A DNA stretch of 64,000 nt from Streptomyces sp. L-9-10. GTDB lineage: Bacteria > Actinomycetota > Actinomycetes > Streptomycetales > Streptomycetaceae. The notes beneath the pieces are model-generated. The model was not told the origin of the DNA. It was given only the letters and a program-made list of their open reading frames with translations, and did no database searches. Positions 1-8,705 of this stretch are shown here, in pieces (position 1 is the first letter of the stretch; each line of letters begins with the position of its first letter). Location of the stretch: positions 90,412 through 154,411 of the forward strand of contig NZ_PHRF01000020.1 in NCBI RefSeq assembly GCF_004151105.1. Reading direction: 5' to 3'. The position numbers were made by a program, and so were the translations under genes.

Positions 1-590
1 AGACCATCGTCCGGGTGGACCGTACGGAACTGTCCAAGAACATCGTGCGCGGACTGCTCGCCTACCGGCTGCTGCTGACCGACCGTCCCGAATGGCGCGA
101 ACGCGTCGTCCATGTCGCCTTCGCCTACCCGTCCCGGCAGGATCTGGCGGTCTACCGCGAGTACACCGCCGAGGTCCAGCGGGTGGCCGACGAGATCAAC
201 GCCGAGTTCGGCACGGACGGCTGGGTCCCGGTCGTCCTCCATGTCCAGGACGACTTCGCCCGCTCCCTGGGCGCCTACCGGCTGGCGGACGTGGCGCTGG
301 TCAACCCGATCCGCGACGGCATGAACCTGGTCGCGAAGGAGATCCCCCTCGTCTCCGAGCGCGGCTGCGCGCTGGTGCTGTCGCGGGAGGCGGGGGCGTA
401 CGAGGAGCTGGGCGAGGACGCGCTGGTGGTGAACCCGTACGACATCAGCGCCACGGCGACCGCCCTCCACGAGGCGCTGACCATGCCGGCCGCCGAGCGC
501 GCGGAACGCGCCAAGCGGCTGGCCGCGGCGGCGACGGCGCTGCCGCCGAAGCAGTGGTTCCTGGACCAGCTGACGGCGCTGCGCGCCTGA
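1..590 (+). CDS. otsA: Trehalose-6-phosphate synthase (OtsA), C-terminal part
   Basis: Cytoplasmic GT20 glycosyltransferase that joins UDP- or GDP-glucose to glucose 6-phosphate, the first step of trehalose synthesis. The 5' end lies outside the window; the first complete codon is at position 3. Visible family signatures are RVDRTELSKNIVRG at the left edge, LADVALVNPIRDGMNLVAKE (the nucleotide-sugar loop) and SREAGAYEELGEDALVVNPYD near the C-terminus. About 195 residues remain of a protein usually near 460-490. It faces otsB, which reads toward it from the other strand 60 bp away, so both trehalose enzymes are adjacent but not co-transcribed. Confidence 0.95.
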   Translation, partial: TIVRVDRTELSKNIVRGLLAYRLLLTDRPEWRERVVHVAFAYPSRQDLAVYREYTAEVQRVADEINAEFGTDGWVPVVLHVQDDFARSLGAYRLADVALVNPIRDGMNLVAKEIPLVSERGCALVLSREAGAYEELGEDALVVNPYDISATATALHEALTMPAAERAERAKRLAAAATALPPKQWFLDQLTALRA

Positions 591-650
591 CACGCCCGAC
601 GGCGCCCGGCGCCTGGAGGGAGGCTCCGGGTCGGGCGCGCCGGCCGTCTC

Positions 651-1493
651 TCAGTCCATCGCCTCCGCCAGCGCCGCCAGGAAGTCCGCCAGCGCCGCCG
701 GTCCCGGCAGCAGCAGGTCGGCGCGCTCGGCCAGTTCGGGTACTTCCGTGCCGCTACAGATCAGCAGGCCCTGGTAGCCGTCCGAGCGGAGCTTCTCCAC
801 CGCCGCGTAGGCCGGGAGGTCGCCGAGGTCGTCGCCCGCGTACAGGACCGTCCTGGCGCCGACCTCGCGTACGTACTCCAGCAGCGCCACGCCCTTGTCC
901 ACGCCGGGCGGGCGCAACTCCAGGACCATCCGGCCCGGTTCGACGATCAGGCCGTGGCGGGCCGCCAGTTCGGTGAGCGGGTCGCGCAGGGCGTCGAAGG
1001 CAGCCTGCGGGTCGGAGGCGCGGCGGGTGTGGACCGCGACCGCCTGCCCCTTCTCCTCGATCCACGTGCCGCGCCAGGCACCGAACCGGTCGAGGACGCC
1101 GGGGAGTTCGGCGCGGGCCGCCGCGACGCCCTCGTGCGGGGTGGGGGTGTGGACGGAGCCGGAGACGGCGTCCCAGCGCTCGGCGCCGTAGTGGCCGAGG
1201 ACCACGAGATGGTCCAGGCCCGGCACTCCGGCGAAGCCGCCGTACCGCACGGCGACCCCGGCCGGGCGGCCGGTGATGACCGCGACCGACGCGACGTGCG
1301 GCGCGAGCGCGGCCAGGGCGGGGACGGCGCGCGGGTGCGCGCGGGCCTGTTCGGGGTCGGGGACGATCTCGGCGAGGGTGCCGTCGAAGTCGAACGCGGC
1401 GACGGCCTCGCCCGGCCGCGCGAGGAGCGCGGCCAGAGCGTCGGCGCCTGCGGGGGTGGCCGGTTTCGGCAGGGGGTACGGATTGCTGCCCAT
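651..1493 (-). CDS. otsB: Trehalose-6-phosphate phosphatase (OtsB)
   Basis: HAD-superfamily phosphatase that removes phosphate from trehalose 6-phosphate to give trehalose. The 280-residue protein has the nucleophile motif DFDGTLAEI (Asp35 and Asp37), the cap region with ITGRPAG, a Lys in GVDKGVALLEYV and the acidic Mg-binding motif GDDLGD. Length and motif order fit the OtsB family well. It lies downstream of the DUF3263 gene and the sugar-binding protein on the same strand and converges with otsA. The ATG at 1493 gives a typical N-terminus. Confidence 0.95.
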   Translation of the reverse strand: MGSNPYPLPKPATPAGADALAALLARPGEAVAAFDFDGTLAEIVPDPEQARAHPRAVPALAALAPHVASVAVITGRPAGVAVRYGGFAGVPGLDHLVVLGHYGAERWDAVSGSVHTPTPHEGVAAARAELPGVLDRFGAWRGTWIEEKGQAVAVHTRRASDPQAAFDALRDPLTELAARHGLIVEPGRMVLELRPPGVDKGVALLEYVREVGARTVLYAGDDLGDLPAYAAVEKLRSDGYQGLLICSGTEVPELAERADLLLPGPAALADFLAALAEAMD

Positions 1494-1564
1494 GCCCCCG
1501 AGCCTATCGGCGCCCGCCGCCGCGGGGGGCCCGTCCGGCCAATGGGGCCTCTGGGGTCTCTGCT

Positions 1565-1861
1565 CTAACGTCGGCGGCGCTTCTCGTCCCTGATCCGCCG
1601 CAGTCTGTTCACCGTCACCGGGTCGTGCTCCAGCGCCAGCGGATCGTCCAGCAGCGCGCCCAGCAGCTGGTAGTAGCGGGTCGGCGACAGGCCGAGCCCC
1701 TCCCTGATCGCCCGCTCCTTGGCGCCGGGCCCCGGCCAGCCGCGCCGCTCCATGGCGAGTACGGCGCGGTCCCGCTCGGACAGCCCGGCGGGCTCGGCGG
1801 GGGCGGCGGGGGCGGCGGGGGCGGCGGGACCACCGGGCTCGGCGGGCTCAGGCGCGGTCAT
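1565..1861 (-). CDS. DUF3263 small protein
   Basis: A 98-residue protein of unknown function. The first 27 residues are a Pro/Ala/Glu-rich low-complexity tail. The rest is a compact helical domain, from SERDRAVLAMERRGWPGPGA through LGLSPTRYYQLLGALLDDP to a basic RRRR end. This matches the actinobacterial DUF3263 family as I remember it, which looks like a small helix-turn-helix DNA-binding module. It starts 11 bp after the stop of the sugar-binding lipoprotein gene, so the two are probably co-transcribed. The same frame stays open upstream through the lipoprotein gene, but the ATG at 1861 is the only start that leaves that gene intact. Confidence 0.75.
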   Translation of the reverse strand: MTAPEPAEPGGPAAPAAPAAPAEPAGLSERDRAVLAMERRGWPGPGAKERAIREGLGLSPTRYYQLLGALLDDPLALEHDPVTVNRLRRIRDEKRRRR

Positions 1862-1872
1862 ATGACCACACG

Positions 1873-3147
1873 CTACTCGGCGGCCTCGGCCGCCGCCGCG
1901 TCCCTGGCGATCCCTCCGAGGACGTTCGACGGGCTGGCGCCGGGCTCGACGGCCTTGCCGATGTTCTTCTTGAAGCTCTCGCTCACGCTCGCCCACGAGT
2001 TCTTGCCGTACGGGAGCAGCTCGGAGGTGGGCAGTGCGTCCAGGAACTTGCGCAGGTCCCCGTACTGCGGGTCCGCCGCCATCGCCTCGTTGGCGCTGTA
2101 GGTGACCGGCAGCAGGTCGTACTGCGCGGCGAAGGACATCACGTTCTTGTCGTCGTACGCGAAGTCCAGGAACTTGCCGATCGCCGTGCGGTGGCCGTTC
2201 TGCTTGAAGGCCATCATCCAGTCGGCCACGCCCATGGACGCCTTGGCCTTGCCGTTGACGCCGGGCAGCGGCACCATCCCGACCTTGACGCCCTGCTTGG
2301 CGGCCTCCTCCATCAGGGAGGGATGGCCGTTGAGCATGCCGACCTGACCGCTGGTGAACGCCTTGAACGCGATGGCGCGGTCGAGCTTCCCGGGGGCGAC
2401 GGGGCCGGTCAGCCCCTTGCCGACAAGCTGCTTCTGGAGCCACTCGAACGTCTTGATGTTCTGCTGCGAGTCGATGTTGTACGAGCCGTCGGCGGTGTCC
2501 GTGTAGCCGCCCCCGCCGCTCAGCAGCCACATCAGGGTCTCGCCCTGTGCCTCCTCGGAGCCCAGCGGCAGCGCGAACGGCGTGGTCACGCCGATGGACT
2601 TGAGCGCCTCGGCGTCGGCCTGGATGTCGTCCCAGTTCTTCGGGGCGTCGAGACCGGCCTGGTCGAAGAGCTTCGTGTTGTAGAAGAGCAGCCGGGTGGA
2701 GGCGACGAACGGCAGTCCGTACTGGATGCGGTTGACCTTGCCGGCGTCGGAGAGCTGGGAGAGGAAGTTCGCCTGCGTGGGGACGGAGAGCACTTCGTCG
2801 GCGGCGTAAAGCTCGCCCTGCTTCACGTAGTTGGCGTACGAGCCGACCTGCGCGATGTCGGGCGCCTCGCCCTCCTCGACCATCGTGGCGACATCGCTGT
2901 CGACGGTCTTCCAGGGGCGGACGTTGACGTCGACCTTGATGCCGGGGTTCTTGGACTCGAACGCCGAGGCGAGCGCGGACCAGTACTTCTCCGAGGAGTT
3001 CTCCGAGTTGGTGCCGTAGTCCGCGGCGACGACCTTGAGGGTGACCTCGTCCCCGGACTCTCCCGTGCTGCCGCAGCCGGCCAGCGCCATCGTCATGCCC
3101 CAGGCGGCTATCGCCGCGGTCATTCCCAGATAGCGCTGTCGTCGCAC
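1873..3147 (-). CDS. Extracellular sugar-binding lipoprotein (SBP family 1)
   Basis: A 424-residue ABC-importer substrate-binding protein anchored outside the membrane. The N-terminus is a lipoprotein signal peptide with lipobox LAGC and mature Cys25. The body has family-1 binding-protein landmarks: EKYWSALASAFESKNPGIKVD near the N-terminus, GEAPDIAQVGSYANYV, and FLDFAYDDKNVMSFAAQYD in the C-terminal lobe. No permease genes lie beside it, so it must pair with permeases elsewhere and probably MsiK as ATPase. It is divergent from nagK with a DasR-like site between, which suggests an amino sugar or chito-oligosaccharide ligand; the ligand is inference. Confidence 0.88.
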   Translation of the reverse strand: MRRQRYLGMTAAIAAWGMTMALAGCGSTGESGDEVTLKVVAADYGTNSENSSEKYWSALASAFESKNPGIKVDVNVRPWKTVDSDVATMVEEGEAPDIAQVGSYANYVKQGELYAADEVLSVPTQANFLSQLSDAGKVNRIQYGLPFVASTRLLFYNTKLFDQAGLDAPKNWDDIQADAEALKSIGVTTPFALPLGSEEAQGETLMWLLSGGGGYTDTADGSYNIDSQQNIKTFEWLQKQLVGKGLTGPVAPGKLDRAIAFKAFTSGQVGMLNGHPSLMEEAAKQGVKVGMVPLPGVNGKAKASMGVADWMMAFKQNGHRTAIGKFLDFAYDDKNVMSFAAQYDLLPVTYSANEAMAADPQYGDLRKFLDALPTSELLPYGKNSWASVSESFKKNIGKAVEPGASPSNVLGGIARDAAAAEAAE

Positions 3148-3212
3148 GGCTGTGTTCCCGCCCTTGTTCTTCGATTGCGCGTAAGGCCCCGGTCGGTCCC
3201 CCGTGACGCACT

Positions 3213-3218
3213 GTTATA
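3213..3218 (-). promoter_or_regulatory. Possible -10 element of the sugar-binding protein promoter
   Basis: On the minus strand this reads TATAAC, a good actinobacterial -10 hexamer about 65 bp upstream of the lipoprotein ATG. No convincing -35 is seen. It lies between the gene and the DasR-like site at 3343. Confidence 0.3.
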
Positions 3219-3342
3219 GAGGCAAGTGATTTTCCCTCATCCGGAGGTTTGGGGGCCACCTGGGGTTGATCTCACTTGAGCAACGCCCGTCCCATCGCTC
3301 ATCCGGGTCGCGCGTTTGTATGGAGACTCAACAATCCTGGAC

Positions 3343-3358
3343 AGTGGACTAGACCTTT
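3343..3358. promoter_or_regulatory. DasR-responsive element (dre) between the binding protein and nagK
   Basis: The site reads AGTGGACTAGACCTTT. I compare it with the dre palindrome AGTGGTCTAGACCACT, known for the GntR-type N-acetylglucosamine sensor DasR; 13 of 16 positions match. It lies 28 bp before the nagK GTG and about 195 bp from the lipoprotein start, so it could control both. The core TGGACTAGACC recurs exactly in front of msiK at 35304. Confidence 0.75.
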
Positions 3359-3385
3359 CAAGGGTCTACGCGCGAGACTGTTCTC

Positions 3386-4432
3386 GTGAGACACGTCATC
3401 GCCCTGGATGTGGGCGGCACCGGCATGAAAGCCGCCCTGGTGGGGGCGGACGGCGCGCTGCTGTATCAGGCGCGGCGGGCGACCGGCAGGGAGCGCGGCC
3501 CCGAGGCCGTCGTGGAGACCATCCTCGGTTTCGCCGCGGACCTGCGCGCGTACGGCATCGAGCACTTCGGCGAGAGCGCCGTCGCGGCCGGGGTCGCCGT
3601 GCCCGGCATCGTCGACGCCGAGCGCGGTATCGCGGTGTACTCCGCCAACCTCGACTGGCACGACGTACCGATGCGCGATCTTCTCGGCGCCCGGCTCGGC
3701 GGCGTGCCCGTCGCGCTCGGGCACGACGTACGCACCGGCGGGCTCGCCGAGGGGCGGCTCGGCGCGGGCGGGGGCGCCGACCGGTTCCTGTTCGTGCCAC
3801 TGGGCACCGGGATCGCCGGGGCCATCGGCATCGCGGGCGCCATCGAGGCCGGCGCGCACGGCTACGCGGGCGAGATCGGTCACATCGTGGTCCGCCCCGA
3901 CGGGCCCGACTGCGGCTGCGGGCAGCGCGGCTGTCTGGAGACCCTCGCCTCCGCCGCGGCCGTGACCCGCGCCTGGGCGGCGGCGAGCGGCGACCCGGAG
4001 GCGGACGCCGCCGACTGCGCGAAGGCCGTGGAATCCGGCGACCCCGCGGCCGTACGGGTCTGGCTGGACGCGGTCGACGCGCTCGCCGCAGGACTGGTCA
4101 CCGCGCTCACCCTGCTCGACCCCCGCACGCTGATCATCGGTGGCGGTCTCGCCGAAGCCGGGGAAACCTTGTTCACACCCCTGCGGGCGGCGGTCGAGAA
4201 GCGGGTGACGTTCCAGAAACTGCCCGAGATCGTCCCGGCGGCCCTCGGTGACACCGCCGGCTGTCTGGGCGCGGGGCTGCTCGCCTGGGACCTGCTCGCC
4301 GCCGCCGGGTCCTCCGCCGACGTACGCCCCACCGACGCGCGACCCACCGGAACACGACCCGCGGAAGCCCGACCCGCCGACGACAACGACCCGCCCGCCG
4401 ACGATCCACTCGCCACGGAGGTATCCGCCTGA
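3386..4432 (+). CDS. nagK: ROK-family sugar kinase, probable N-acetylglucosamine kinase
   Basis: A 348-residue cytoplasmic ATP-dependent sugar kinase. It opens with the phosphate-binding motif ALDVGGTGMKAAL and carries the ROK signature with the zinc-binding cluster CGCGQRGCLE; GEIGHIVV supplies the conserved zinc-site His. The C-terminal 40 residues are a disordered tail of repeated RPTDARPTGTRPAEARP type. Its stop overlaps the nagA start (TGATG), so the two are translationally coupled. The DasR-like site upstream and the deacetylase downstream point to N-acetylglucosamine as substrate; a broader hexosamine or glucose role is possible. GTG start at 3386. Confidence 0.85.
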   Translation: MRHVIALDVGGTGMKAALVGADGALLYQARRATGRERGPEAVVETILGFAADLRAYGIEHFGESAVAAGVAVPGIVDAERGIAVYSANLDWHDVPMRDLLGARLGGVPVALGHDVRTGGLAEGRLGAGGGADRFLFVPLGTGIAGAIGIAGAIEAGAHGYAGEIGHIVVRPDGPDCGCGQRGCLETLASAAAVTRAWAAASGDPEADAADCAKAVESGDPAAVRVWLDAVDALAAGLVTALTLLDPRTLIIGGGLAEAGETLFTPLRAAVEKRVTFQKLPEIVPAALGDTAGCLGAGLLAWDLLAAAGSSADVRPTDARPTGTRPAEARPADDNDPPADDPLATEVSA

Positions 4433-5616
4433 TGGCCGCTAGCGCCCCACGCGCCGCGCACGCCGCACGCGCCCCACGCGCCGACAGCACCGTTCTCACC
4501 GGCGCCCGGGTGGTGCTGCCCACCGGAACCGTGGACGGCGGGCGGGTGATCATCGAGGACGGCCGGATCGCGGGCGCCGCCCGCGACGACGCCGCCTCGC
4601 TGGATCTCTCCGGCCACTGGATCGTCCCCGGCTTCGTGGACATGCACAACCACGGCGGCGGCGGCGCCTCGTTCACCTCCGGCTCGGTGGACGACGTGCT
4701 CAAGGGCATCCGCACGCACCGCGAGCACGGCACCACCACCCTCGTCGCCTCCACCGTCACCGGCGAGATGGACTTCCTCGCCCACCGCGCCGGCTTCCTC
4801 TCCGAGTTGGTCGAGCAGGGCGAGCTGGCCGGGATCCACTTCGAGGGCCCGTTCATCTCCCCCTGCCGCAAGGGCGCCCACAGCGAGGCGCTGCTGCGCG
4901 ACCCCGACCCGGCCGAGATCCGCAAGCTGCTCGACGCGGCGCGCGGCACGGCCAGGATGGTCACGCTCGCCACCGAACTCCCGGGCGGTATCGACTCCGT
5001 ACGGCTGCTCGTGGAGCACGGCGTGATCGCCGCCGTCGGCCACACGGACGCGACATACGAGCAGACCGTGCGGGCCATCGACGCGGGCGCGACCGTCGCG
5101 ACGCATCTCTTCAACGCGATGCCGCCGCTCGGACACCGCGCCCCGGGACCGATCGCCGCGCTGCTGGAGGACGAGCGGGTCACGGTCGAGCTGATCAACG
5201 ACGGCACGCATCTGCACCCCGCGGCCCTGGAGCTGGCCTTCCACCGCGCGGGCGCGGACCGGGTCGCCTTCGTCACGGACGCGATGGACGCGGCCGGGTT
5301 CGGCGACGGGCGCTACCAGCTCGGCCCGCTCGCGGTCGAGGTCAAGGACGGCGTCGCGCGGCTGGTGGAGGGCGGCTCGATCGCCGGCTCCACGCTGACC
5401 CAGGACACCGCGTTCAAGCGGGCGGCGACGGTGGACCGGCTGCCGGTGGAGGACATCGTCCAGGCGATCTCCGCCAATCCGGCGCGACTGCTGGGCGTGT
5501 ACGACAAGGTCGGTTCGCTGGAGCCGGGCAAGGACGCGGACCTGGTGGTCCTGGACGAGGAGTTCTCGGTCAAGGGTGTCCTGCACAAGGGCGAATGGGT
5601 AATTGACCCCAAGTAG
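4432..5616 (+). CDS. nagA: N-acetylglucosamine-6-phosphate deacetylase
   Basis: Removes acetate from GlcNAc-6-phosphate, giving glucosamine-6-phosphate, the ligand that releases DasR from DNA. The 394-residue amidohydrolase shows the metal and substrate motifs in order: DMHNHGGGGASF, IHFEGPFISPCRKGAH, VGHTDATYEQ, THLFNAMPPLGHRAPG and VTDAMDAAGFGDG. The C-terminal SANPARLLG and GKDADLVVLD segments close the small beta domain. It is coupled to nagK. No glucosamine-6-phosphate deaminase (nagB) lies in the window. Confidence 0.93.
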   Translation: MAASAPRAAHAARAPRADSTVLTGARVVLPTGTVDGGRVIIEDGRIAGAARDDAASLDLSGHWIVPGFVDMHNHGGGGASFTSGSVDDVLKGIRTHREHGTTTLVASTVTGEMDFLAHRAGFLSELVEQGELAGIHFEGPFISPCRKGAHSEALLRDPDPAEIRKLLDAARGTARMVTLATELPGGIDSVRLLVEHGVIAAVGHTDATYEQTVRAIDAGATVATHLFNAMPPLGHRAPGPIAALLEDERVTVELINDGTHLHPAALELAFHRAGADRVAFVTDAMDAAGFGDGRYQLGPLAVEVKDGVARLVEGGSIAGSTLTQDTAFKRAATVDRLPVEDIVQAISANPARLLGVYDKVGSLEPGKDADLVVLDEEFSVKGVLHKGEWVIDPK

Positions 5617-5628
5617 GCCGATTCATTT

Positions 5629-5653
5629 GAATCAGCGACAAGTCAGCTGATTC
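5629..5653. terminator. Hairpin after nagA
   Basis: Perfect 8-bp inverted repeat GAATCAGC/GCTGATTC around a 9-nt loop, 12 bp after the nagA stop. A second hairpin (9-bp arms GAAGGCGGT/ACCGCCTTC at 5680-5688 and 5708-5716) follows before pfkB. Together they probably end nagKA transcripts. Confidence 0.55.
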
Positions 5654-5793
5654 GACCGCAAAGCAGAAGAAAGCCATACGAAGGCGGTCGGCTCGGGGTC
5701 TGGGCCTACCGCCTTCTGTTTGGCATGATCGCTCCGGTAATCGGCCGAGCGGGTATCGGCCACATGAGCGCGTTTTCCCCGGGGGTGCGACGG

Positions 5794-6738
5794 ATGATCG
5801 TGACGGTCACGCTCAATGCCGCGCTGGACATCACCTACCGCACCCCCGAGCTGATCCCGCACACGACGCACCGCGTCAGCGATGTCGTCGAGCGCCCCGG
5901 CGGCAAGGGCCTGAACGTCGCACGGGTGCTGTCGGCGCTGGGCCACGAGTCGGTGGTGACGGGGTTCGCGGGCGGCCGGACGGGCGACGTACTGCGGGAG
6001 CTGCTCGCCGGCTGCGGCCCGGAGGGCTCCAGGGGCCGGCCGGCCGACGCGCTCGTACCGATCTCCGGGTCCACCCGCCGCACGCTCGCCGTCGTCGACG
6101 AGGCCACCGGCGACACCACCCAGCTCAACGAGCCGGGCCCGACCGTCTCGTCCAGCGAGTGGTCCGCCTTCCTCGGCACGTACGAGCGACTGCTCACCGG
6201 CGCCGACGCCGTGGCCCTGTGCGGCAGCCTGCCGCCCGGCATCCATGTCGGCGCGTACGCCGAACTGATCCGCCGGGCCCGTGCGGCGGGCGTGCCGACG
6301 CTCCTCGACACCAGCGGCGAACCGCTGCGCCGCGGCGTCGCCGCCCGCCCCGATCTGGTCAAGCCGAACGCCGACGAACTCGCCCGGCTCACCGGCTCCC
6401 GGGAGCCGCTGCGCGCCGCGCGCGACGCCCGGCGCCGCGGCGCGCACGCCGTCATCGCCTCGCTCGGACCGGACGGCATCCTCGCGGCCACGCCGGACGG
6501 TGTCTGGCAGGCGACCCCGCCCGCGCCTGTGAAGGGCAACCCGACGGGCGCGGGCGACTCGGCGGTGGCCGGGCTGCTCTCGGGCCTCGTCGAGCAGCTG
6601 CCCTGGCCGGCCCGGCTGGCCCGCGCGGTCGCGCTGGCCACGGCGACGGTCCTGGCACCGACGGCGGGCGAGTTCGACGCGGAGGCGTACGAGGAGCTGC
6701 TGCCGCGGGTGGCGGTGACGGAACACCCCGGACCGTAG
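5794..6738 (+). CDS. PfkB-family kinase, 1-phosphofructokinase or tagatose-6-phosphate kinase type
   Basis: A 314-residue ribokinase-superfamily enzyme that phosphorylates a sugar phosphate. TVTLNAALD at the N-terminus and ERPGGKGLNVARVL are typical of the FruK/LacC subgroup, and NPTGAGDSAVAGLL holds the anion hole and catalytic Asp. The ATG at 5794 is chosen because MIVTVTLNAALD is the usual N-terminus; an upstream in-frame start at 5725 would add an unlikely 23 residues. It is followed 56 bp later by a class II aldolase, so the pair could turn a hexose 6-phosphate into triose phosphates. Exact substrate is not visible. Confidence 0.83.
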   Translation: MIVTVTLNAALDITYRTPELIPHTTHRVSDVVERPGGKGLNVARVLSALGHESVVTGFAGGRTGDVLRELLAGCGPEGSRGRPADALVPISGSTRRTLAVVDEATGDTTQLNEPGPTVSSSEWSAFLGTYERLLTGADAVALCGSLPPGIHVGAYAELIRRARAAGVPTLLDTSGEPLRRGVAARPDLVKPNADELARLTGSREPLRAARDARRRGAHAVIASLGPDGILAATPDGVWQATPPAPVKGNPTGAGDSAVAGLLSGLVEQLPWPARLARAVALATATVLAPTAGEFDAEAYEELLPRVAVTEHPGP

Positions 6739-6794
6739 CGCCGGGACCGATCCGCGAGCTGGAAGAACCGCGAGCTGGAAGAACTGAGGGACAC

Positions 6795-7655
6795 ATGCCA
6801 CTCGTCAGCACCGGTGAACTCGTCACGGCCGCCAGGGCCGGAAACCACGGGATCGCCGCGTTCAACGTCATCACCCTGGAGCACGCCGAGGCGATCGCCA
6901 CCGGCGCCGAGCGGGCCGGTGCGCCCGCGATCCTCCAGATATCGGAGAACGCGGTGACGTTCCACGGCGGCGACCCCGGCGCGGTCACCGCCGCCGCGGC
7001 GGCCGTCGCCCGCGCCTCCTCCGCGCCGCTCTCCCTCCACCTCGACCATGTCGAATCGGCCGCACTGCTGCGGGCCGCGCCCGGGGCCGGCTTCAGCTCG
7101 GTGATGTTCGACGCGTCGAAGCTGCCGTACGCGGAGAATCTCGCGGCCACCGCCGAGGCCGTGCGCTGGGGCCACGACCACGGCATCTGGGTCGAGGCGG
7201 AGCTGGGCGCGGTGGGCGGCAAGGACGGCGAGCCGTCCCTCGACGCACACGCCCCGGGGGTACGGACGGATCCGGCCGAGGCGGTCGTCTACGTGGCCGA
7301 GACCGGCGTGGACGCGCTGGCCGTCGCGGTCGGCTCGTCCCACGCGATGACGCACCGCACGGCCGCCCTGGACCACACCCTGATCGCCACGCTGCGCGAC
7401 GCCGTCCCCGTACCGCTGGTCCTGCACGGCTCGTCCGGTGTCCCGGACGAGGAGATCCGCCGGGCGGTCGCCTCCGGCATGGTCAAGATCAACGTGGGCA
7501 CGGCCCTCAACACCGCCTTCACCGGCGCCGTACGCGAGTACCTCGCGGCGCACCCGACGACGGTGGACCCCCGGAAATACCTCGTCCCGGCTCGCGAGGC
7601 GATGGCCGGGACGGTGGCGGACTTCCTGCGGGCGGTCGGCTCCGCGACGACGTGA
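6795..7655 (+). CDS. Class II ketose-bisphosphate aldolase (tagatose/fructose-bisphosphate type)
   Basis: A 286-residue zinc-dependent aldolase. Zinc and substrate residues are present in LSLHLDHVES, EAELGAVGGKDG, VGSSHAMTHR, VLHGSSGVPDEEI and KINVGTALN. Its short length and overall motifs resemble the KbaY/GatY/FbaA group. The ATG at 6795 has a GAGGGAC ribosome site. With the upstream PfkB kinase it suggests a tagatose-6-phosphate or fructose-1-phosphate route to glyceraldehyde and dihydroxyacetone phosphates, next to the amino-sugar genes. It ends 3 bp from the convergent membrane-protein gene. Confidence 0.85.
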   Translation: MPLVSTGELVTAARAGNHGIAAFNVITLEHAEAIATGAERAGAPAILQISENAVTFHGGDPGAVTAAAAAVARASSAPLSLHLDHVESAALLRAAPGAGFSSVMFDASKLPYAENLAATAEAVRWGHDHGIWVEAELGAVGGKDGEPSLDAHAPGVRTDPAEAVVYVAETGVDALAVAVGSSHAMTHRTAALDHTLIATLRDAVPVPLVLHGSSGVPDEEIRRAVASGMVKINVGTALNTAFTGAVREYLAAHPTTVDPRKYLVPAREAMAGTVADFLRAVGSATT

Positions 7656-7658
7656 TCA

Positions 7659-8705
7659 CTACCCCTTGGGGGGCGTGACCTCCAGCCAGTCGAGGATGGC
7701 GTCGCACTGATTGCCCTGCTCGCAGGAGATCTTGAGGGTGTTCTTGCCCTTCTTGAGCTCCACCGGCGCCCACGTGGTCTGCCAGTTCTTCGACCAGTCG
7801 GGGTCGTCGGAGCTGATGAAGTTCTTCAGCCCGAGCGGGGAGTTGTTCGCCTTGCCGTTGACGGTCAGGGTGGCGTTGGCGTCCTTGGCGGGGATGGCGT
7901 AGCGCACGGACAGCGCGTAGGCGCCGGCCTTCTCGATGTCGGCGGTCCAGGTCACCGAGGCGCCGACGGCGTTGAAGCCGGTCACATACGAACCATTGGT
8001 GCCCTGGGCGCCGTCGATGTCCGTCGCGAGGGCGGCGGGCGGTCCCAGCTGGAGGGTCGCCGCGTCCTGCTTGGGGAGGCCGATCCCGTCGGGCGACGTC
8101 TCGTCCTTGCCGCTCGCCCCGTCGGTGGGCTGCTGCGACTGCTCGGCCGAGGGGACCGGGCCGCCGGACGGGGTCGCGTCGGCGTTGTCGTTCTTGTCGT
8201 CGCCGTTGCTGAGCAGCGCGGCCGTGATACCGATCACGACCACCGCGACGACGGCGATCGCGCCGATCAGCAGGCCCTTGGTGTTGGGGCCGCCGCCGCT
8301 GCCGCGTCCGCCGCCCCGCTGCGCCGGCACCTGACGGGTGGTGGCACCGCCGGGGTGGGTCTCGGGGGCCGCGTAGTGCGGGTTCTGCTGCTGGCCGTAC
8401 GGTGCCTGGCCGTAGGGCGCCTGCTGCTGGCCGTAGGGAGCCTGGCCGGACTGGCCGTACTGCGGCTGCTGACCGTACTGCGGCTGCTGCGGCGGGGCCG
8501 CCTGCTGCTGGCCGTACTGGCGCTCGCCGACCGTCCTGACCTGGTTGTACGACGTCCTGGGCACGCCAGGCTGCGCGGCCGGACCGGGGTAGCCGTAGCC
8601 GCCTTGGCGTCGCTGATTGGCGCCCGCCGCCTGCCCGTCCTCGTACAGATAGCCGAACGGATCGTCGTCCTCGGGCGTGCTAGCGCCGTTGTTCCCGGCC
8701 GTCAT
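7659..8705 (-). CDS. Membrane-anchored protein with extracellular carbohydrate-binding-like domain
   Basis: A 348-residue protein with three visible parts. The cytoplasmic first 140 residues are disordered and rich in Gln, Tyr, Pro and Gly, with repeated PQYGQQ and APYGQQQ units. A single membrane segment (LLIGAIAVVAVVVIGITAAL) follows. The outer part is a low-complexity linker and then a beta-rich domain of about 140 residues with GSYVTGFNAVGASVTW, YALSVRYAIPAKDANATLTV and CDAILDWLEV, which resembles CBM6/CBM35 modules. Cys residues near the end (SCEQGNQC) could form a disulfide. A cell-wall sugar sensor or binder is inferred. Confidence 0.75.
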   Translation of the reverse strand: MTAGNNGASTPEDDDPFGYLYEDGQAAGANQRRQGGYGYPGPAAQPGVPRTSYNQVRTVGERQYGQQQAAPPQQPQYGQQPQYGQSGQAPYGQQQAPYGQAPYGQQQNPHYAAPETHPGGATTRQVPAQRGGGRGSGGGPNTKGLLIGAIAVVAVVVIGITAALLSNGDDKNDNADATPSGGPVPSAEQSQQPTDGASGKDETSPDGIGLPKQDAATLQLGPPAALATDIDGAQGTNGSYVTGFNAVGASVTWTADIEKAGAYALSVRYAIPAKDANATLTVNGKANNSPLGLKNFISSDDPDWSKNWQTTWAPVELKKGKNTLKISCEQGNQCDAILDWLEVTPPKG

